In this document: piece after piece, positions 6,727 through 9,646 of the stretch
How the letters are laid out: the number at the start of each line of letters is the position of its first letter
Position numbering within the stretch: the stretch's first letter is position 1
Assembly: GCF_000688655.1 (NCBI RefSeq)
Contig: NZ_JIBO01000004.1
Coordinates: 407,298 to 416,943 of the forward strand
From: Lonsdalea quercina subsp. quercina
GTDB taxonomy: Bacteria > Pseudomonadota > Gammaproteobacteria > Enterobacterales > Enterobacteriaceae
DNA: 9,646 bases
Reading direction: 5' to 3'
Position numbers and translations under genes: made by a program
Notes under the pieces: model-generated
Databases searched by the model: none
Seen by the model: only the letters and a program-made list of their open reading frames with translations
What the model was told of the DNA's origin: nothing

Positions 6727-7493
6727 GCTTGAAGCCGGAACTCAAAAAGATGCGTGCGGAATACCTGTTGCGCCTTGGCGATAATGCCTTGATTTTATCC
6801 CAGCGCTTATGTGAGTGGTGCGGCCATGCTCCGACCATTGAAGAAGACTTGGCGCTGAGCAATGTCGCGCTAGATCTGCTGGGACAGGCTCGTCTCTGGC
6901 TGGAAGCTTCAGGCAGACAAATGGTTCCCGCACAAAGCGAAGACGATCTCGCGTATAAGCGTGAAGTTCAGGCGTTTCGCAACCTCTTGTTGGTTGAGCA
7001 AGTCCGGGGAAATTTTGCTGATACCCAGATTCGTCAGTTCCTGTTTGACAGCTGGCACTGCCTGCTGCTGCGTAAACTCTCCCAGTCCAGCGATGAGGAG
7101 GTTGCCGCGATTGCAACGAAAGCGCTGAAAGAGACAACGTATCACTTGCGACGTAGTAAGGGGTGGGTTTTACGGCTGGGAGATGGCAGTGCCAGAAGTC
7201 GTGAGCTTTGTGTCCAGGCGCTAGCTTTTTATGAATCTTATCTCTACGAGCTTTTTGAGATGGATGCGCTGGATAAAGAGATGCATGCGCAAGGGATTGG
7301 CTGCGACTTGACTGAACTGTATCCCGATTGGTTGGAGTATGTGAATGATGTGCTTCAGGAAGCCACTCTTGAGCCGTTGCGCATGGAATATGTTCTGAGC
7401 GGGGGGAAAAGAGGCGTGCACGGCGAAGAGTTAGTCGAACTACTCATTGATATGCAATACCTGACGCGCGCTTATCCGGGAGGTACGTGGTGA
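6723..7493 (+). CDS. paaC: Phenylacetyl-CoA epoxidase-type structural subunit PaaC
   Basis: 256 residues against 248 in E. coli. PaaC is a ferritin-like subunit without an active metal site that pairs with PaaA and stabilises it. Matching blocks are LRLGDNALILSQRL, EWCGHAP (31-37), LDLLGQAR, NLLLVEQ (87-93) followed by GNFADT, KETTYHLRRSKGWVLRLGDG, GGKRGVHGEELV and the C-terminal MQYLTRAYPGGTW. ATG 6723 overlaps the paaB stop by four bases and has GAAGGGGTG at 6706-6714. A later ATG (6750-6752, MRAEYLL) also fits the family N-terminus, because the first nine residues have no E. coli counterpart, but it has no better site. The stop overlaps the paaD start region. Confidence 0.94.
   Translation: MSLKPELKKMRAEYLLRLGDNALILSQRLCEWCGHAPTIEEDLALSNVALDLLGQARLWLEASGRQMVPAQSEDDLAYKREVQAFRNLLLVEQVRGNFADTQIRQFLFDSWHCLLLRKLSQSSDEEVAAIATKALKETTYHLRRSKGWVLRLGDGSARSRELCVQALAFYESYLYELFEMDALDKEMHAQGIGCDLTELYPDWLEYVNDVLQEATLEPLRMEYVLSGGKRGVHGEELVELLIDMQYLTRAYPGGTW
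7478..7484 (+). promoter_or_regulatory. Strong ribosome-binding site that decides the paaD start
   Basis: GGGAGGT lies inside the last codons of paaC. It is about 5-6 bases before GTG 7490, only 2-3 before GTG 7487, and 14-15 before ATG 7499. GTG 7490, which overlaps the paaC stop as GTGA, is therefore the best start. Confidence 0.65.
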
Positions 7494-8011
7494 CTGCCAT
7501 GACGGAACCGGAAATCAAGCGCGGCACAGAGAATATCTGGGCGTGGCTAAAGGGTATTCCAGATCCTGAGATGCCCTACATCTCTATTGTGGATTTGGGC
7601 ATTGTTCGGGACGTGGAGTGGCAGGAACAAACGCTGAAAGTGGTGATGACTCCGACGTATAGCGGTTGCCCTGCTAAGGCCGTCATTGAGCACAATATTC
7701 GCCGCACTTTGGCAGATCGCGGCGTGCAATCAATAACCCTGGAAAACCGCCTTTATCCGGCCTGGAACACGGACTGGATGAGCCAAAGTGGAAAGGAAAA
7801 ATTAAAAGCTGCGGGAATCGCCCCGCCGCTGCCGGTAGAGCCTGTCTGGCAGGAGCTGAAATTCATCTCTGTGGGAATACGAGACGTCTGCTGTCCGCGC
7901 TGCGGTTCGGAGCAGACTACTTTACAGGGGGAGTTTAGCGGTACCGCGTGTAAATCACTTTGGCAGTGCAATGCCTGCATGAATCCCTTTGAGCATTTCA
8001 AAAGCTTGTAA
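7490..8011 (+). CDS. paaD: Phenylacetyl-CoA epoxidase maturation factor PaaD
   Basis: 173 residues from GTG 7490, against 165 in E. coli. PaaD belongs to the MIP18/SufT-like family and is needed for epoxidase activity, probably in iron-sulfur or metal-site maturation, rather than being a catalytic subunit. The N-terminal domain shows IPDPEMP (23-29), DLGIVRDV, and TPTYSGCPA with the conserved Cys60. TDWMSQSGKEKL and GIAPP match the E. coli linker. The C-terminal domain has the zinc-ribbon-like cysteines C135-P-R-C138 and C160-N-A-C163, with FSGTACK and NPFEHFK. It overlaps paaC by four bases (GTGA). The following gap to paaE is 58 bases, the only real break in the paaA-paaE run. Confidence 0.93.
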   Translation: MTAMTEPEIKRGTENIWAWLKGIPDPEMPYISIVDLGIVRDVEWQEQTLKVVMTPTYSGCPAKAVIEHNIRRTLADRGVQSITLENRLYPAWNTDWMSQSGKEKLKAAGIAPPLPVEPVWQELKFISVGIRDVCCPRCGSEQTTLQGEFSGTACKSLWQCNACMNPFEHFKSL

Positions 8012-8069
8012 CGGGCTGACGTATGCGACCCCACATATTCTTAACTTCAATTTAGCCATGAGGATCACT

Positions 8070-9125
8070 ATGTCTCAGTTTTATCCTCTGCAACTGACTC
8101 GCATCGAACGCGATACTCCGGATAGCGTGGTGCTGACTCTGGTCCCGCAGGAGGAACACCGCGCCCTGTTTCATCATATGCCAGGGCAGCACATTATCCT
8201 TCGTACCTTTTTAGCAGGCGAAGAGCTACGCCGTAGCTATTCGCTGTGCAATAGCCCTGATAAGCCTTTACAGGTGGCGATAAAAAAAATCGAGGGGGGA
8301 CGGTTTTCTCACTGGGCCAATACTCATCTTAAGACGGGGATAACACTGGAGGCCCTACCTCCGATGGGGAGCTTTGGCCTGCCGGTGGAACCGAAAGGTG
8401 CTCGCCATTACGCGGGGTTTGCGGCAGGTAGCGGTATTACGCCGATATTGTCTATGGTCCAGAGCGTATTGAGGTCGGAGCCACGCAGTCGTTTTACGCT
8501 GGTCTATGGCAATCGCAACGTCGCGACAATGCAGTTACGTGAAGTGCTGGCGGGTTTAAAGGACCTCTATCCGAGCCGGCTTTCCCTTATTTATCTCTTT
8601 AGCGGCGAAGAGCAAGAGATAGATTTGTTTAACGGCAGGCTGGACACCGAGCGTTGCGCTGAGTTGCTCAAACGCTACCTCCCTGCCGACACTATCGATT
8701 ATGCCTTTATATGCGGTCCTGACGGGATGATGCGTGACGTTATGCGCGCTCTTATCCAGCATGGGGTTGTCAGAGCGCGTATTCGTACTGAGAGCTATGG
8801 TTCGCGGGCATCGACATTCCGACCTCAAAAAAAATCCGAGCTGTTCGGGATGGTAGATGTGAAGGCGGTTATTGATAACGCTCAATACCAGGTCGAACTT
8901 TCTGAGACCTCTGAAAACTTGCTGGATGCATTGTTACAGGCCGGGGTCACCCCGCGCTATTCCTGCAAAGCCGGAGTGTGCGCAGCCTGTCGCTGCCGCG
9001 TGCTTGAGGGGGAAGTTGAAATGGAAGAACCGCATGCGCTGGCTCCGGAGGAGGTGGCTTCTGGCTATGTTCTCTGTTGTCGCAGCCGGCCTTTGACATC
9101 CCGACTGTCGCTGTTATTCGACTAA
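8070..9125 (+). CDS. paaE: Phenylacetyl-CoA epoxidase reductase PaaE (FAD, NAD(P)H and [2Fe-2S])
   Basis: 351 residues, similar to E. coli (356). PaaE passes electrons from NADPH through FAD and a plant-type [2Fe-2S] cluster to the PaaA diiron centre. Domains in order: an FAD-binding barrel with RSYS (55-58); the NAD(P)-binding domain with AAGSGITP (118-125), VYGNR and CGPDGMM (215-221); and the C-terminal ferredoxin domain with C299, C304, C307 and a fourth ligand at C337 (the C336-C337 pair; E. coli has Ser-Cys here). The ATG at 8070 has AGGA at 8061-8064. The frame is open upstream to 7989 inside paaD, but those 27 codons are not PaaE-like. It is followed 21 bases later by an MFS gene in the same direction. 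Confidence 0.94.
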   Translation: MSQFYPLQLTRIERDTPDSVVLTLVPQEEHRALFHHMPGQHIILRTFLAGEELRRSYSLCNSPDKPLQVAIKKIEGGRFSHWANTHLKTGITLEALPPMGSFGLPVEPKGARHYAGFAAGSGITPILSMVQSVLRSEPRSRFTLVYGNRNVATMQLREVLAGLKDLYPSRLSLIYLFSGEEQEIDLFNGRLDTERCAELLKRYLPADTIDYAFICGPDGMMRDVMRALIQHGVVRARIRTESYGSRASTFRPQKKSELFGMVDVKAVIDNAQYQVELSETSENLLDALLQAGVTPRYSCKAGVCAACRCRVLEGEVEMEEPHALAPEEVASGYVLCCRSRPLTSRLSLLFD

Positions 9126-9146
9126 TCCTTAACTGAAAAATTAACT

Positions 9147-9646
9147 ATGACATCACAGAATACAGTTTCTGGCTGGAGGTTAGTGCTCTATCGCCTGGCC
9201 ACCGGGTTTTCTGTTGCGACCGTTGTTTATCATCAGTCGATGACAACATTGATCGCTCATTCATTTCACCTGTCTGCTGACGCGCTATGGGGGCTTTCTG
9301 TTGCAACACAGGCGGGATATGGCGCCGGGCTAATCCTGGGGTTGCCGCTAGGGGATTTGGTCGCGCCAAAACGGATTATCCCGAGCGTTATGATGTTGTT
9401 AGGGGGAACGCTGTTGCTTATTGGCCTGTCTCCGACGCTGTGGTTGATGGTGGCGCTGTGTTTCTTTGCCGGTCTGTTATCTATTGCCGGACAGATGTTA
9501 CTGGCCTATAGCGCAAAGGTGCTGGTGGGGACAGAGCGTGCCCAAGTGGTTGGCAGCCTTCTGACTTCACTATTTGCAGGTTTGCTGCTGGCGCGAGTAA
9601 TGGGGGGATTTGGCGGTGAGTATATCGGCTGGCGCGCTATTTATCT
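9147..9646 (+). CDS. MFS transporter, N-terminal half (cut by the right edge)
   Basis: An open frame of about 166 residues runs to the window edge. It has alternating hydrophobic helices and short loops. The loop after the second helix, GLPLGDLVAPKR, corresponds to the MFS signature 'G.LaDr.GRR' between helices 2 and 3 in an altered form. A later block (RAQVVGSLLTSLFAGLLLAR) with GGEYIGWRAIY resembles helices 5-6 of drug/metabolite exporters of the DHA1 or YnfM-like type, where 'GW R A/W' precedes the membrane re-entry. The ATG at 9147 has only a weak purine stretch upstream and starts 21 bases after paaE, so co-transcription is likely. Direction of transport and substrate are unknown; the context suggests the aromatic acid substrate or a product of the ligase-epoxidase pathway. 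Confidence 0.82.
   Translation, partial: MTSQNTVSGWRLVLYRLATGFSVATVVYHQSMTTLIAHSFHLSADALWGLSVATQAGYGAGLILGLPLGDLVAPKRIIPSVMMLLGGTLLLIGLSPTLWLMVALCFFAGLLSIAGQMLLAYSAKVLVGTERAQVVGSLLTSLFAGLLLARVMGGFGGEYIGWRAIY

Noticed and set aside
5655..7137. Several minus-strand open frames opposite paaA, paaB and paaC (up to 133 codons)
   Set aside because: They mirror strongly conserved coding sequence and show no motifs or ribosome-binding sites.
7989..8069. Longer PaaE starting inside paaD
   Set aside because: The extra 27 residues do not resemble any PaaE N-terminus, and ATG 8070 has AGGA in place and begins with a PaaE-like sequence.

Overview
The window looks like an accessory region of an Enterobacterales chromosome, inferred from the strong resemblance of the paaABCDE products to the E. 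coli K-12 subunits and from the MarR / AhpD-like / GNAT arrangement. The genus cannot be named from sequence alone. No rRNA, tRNA, CRISPR array or complete insertion sequence is visible.

Layout. (1) 1-513: the tail of a gene cut by the left edge, possibly an EamA/DMT-type transporter, then AT-rich DNA without genes. (2) 514-1828: a MarR-family regulator on the minus strand, a perfect 15-bp inverted repeat at its promoter, and on the plus strand a decayed AhpD-like (carboxymuconolactone decarboxylase family) pseudogene followed by an intact GNAT acetyltransferase. (3) 1829-2693: a gene-poor scar holding a frameshifted fragment of an IS30-family transposase. (4) 2694-3628: a DoxX-like membrane protein and an intact AhpD-like protein. 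(5) 3679-3716: a strong 17-bp-stem hairpin in the leader of the next gene. (6) 3740-9125: an acyl-CoA synthetase/ligase-like enzyme and a full set of phenylacetyl-CoA epoxidase-type genes, paaA-paaB-paaC-paaD-paaE, tightly packed with overlapping starts and stops except before paaE. (7) 9147-9646: the first half of an MFS transporter, cut by the right edge.

How the genes may work together. The ligase would activate a carboxylic acid, probably aromatic, as an adenylate and then a CoA thioester. PaaABC with its reductase PaaE and maturation factor PaaD would epoxidise the ring of that thioester. The MFS protein would import the acid or export a product. DoxX-like and AhpD-like proteins could give redox or thiol-peroxide support. 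The usual downstream genes of phenylacetate catabolism (paaG, paaZ, paaF, paaH, paaJ), the usual ligase paaK and the regulator paaX are not in the window. The set therefore looks like a partial or re-purposed paa module with its own ligase and transporter, not a standard catabolic operon. This reading is an inference: the substrate cannot be read from the sequence, and the missing genes could lie beyond the right edge or elsewhere in the genome.

Composition is uneven. The left part, the doxX-like gene and the first ~460 bases of the ligase gene are AT-rich, while the rest of the ligase and the paa genes are clearly more GC-rich. Together with the pseudogene and IS fragment this points to an acquired and rearranged region.
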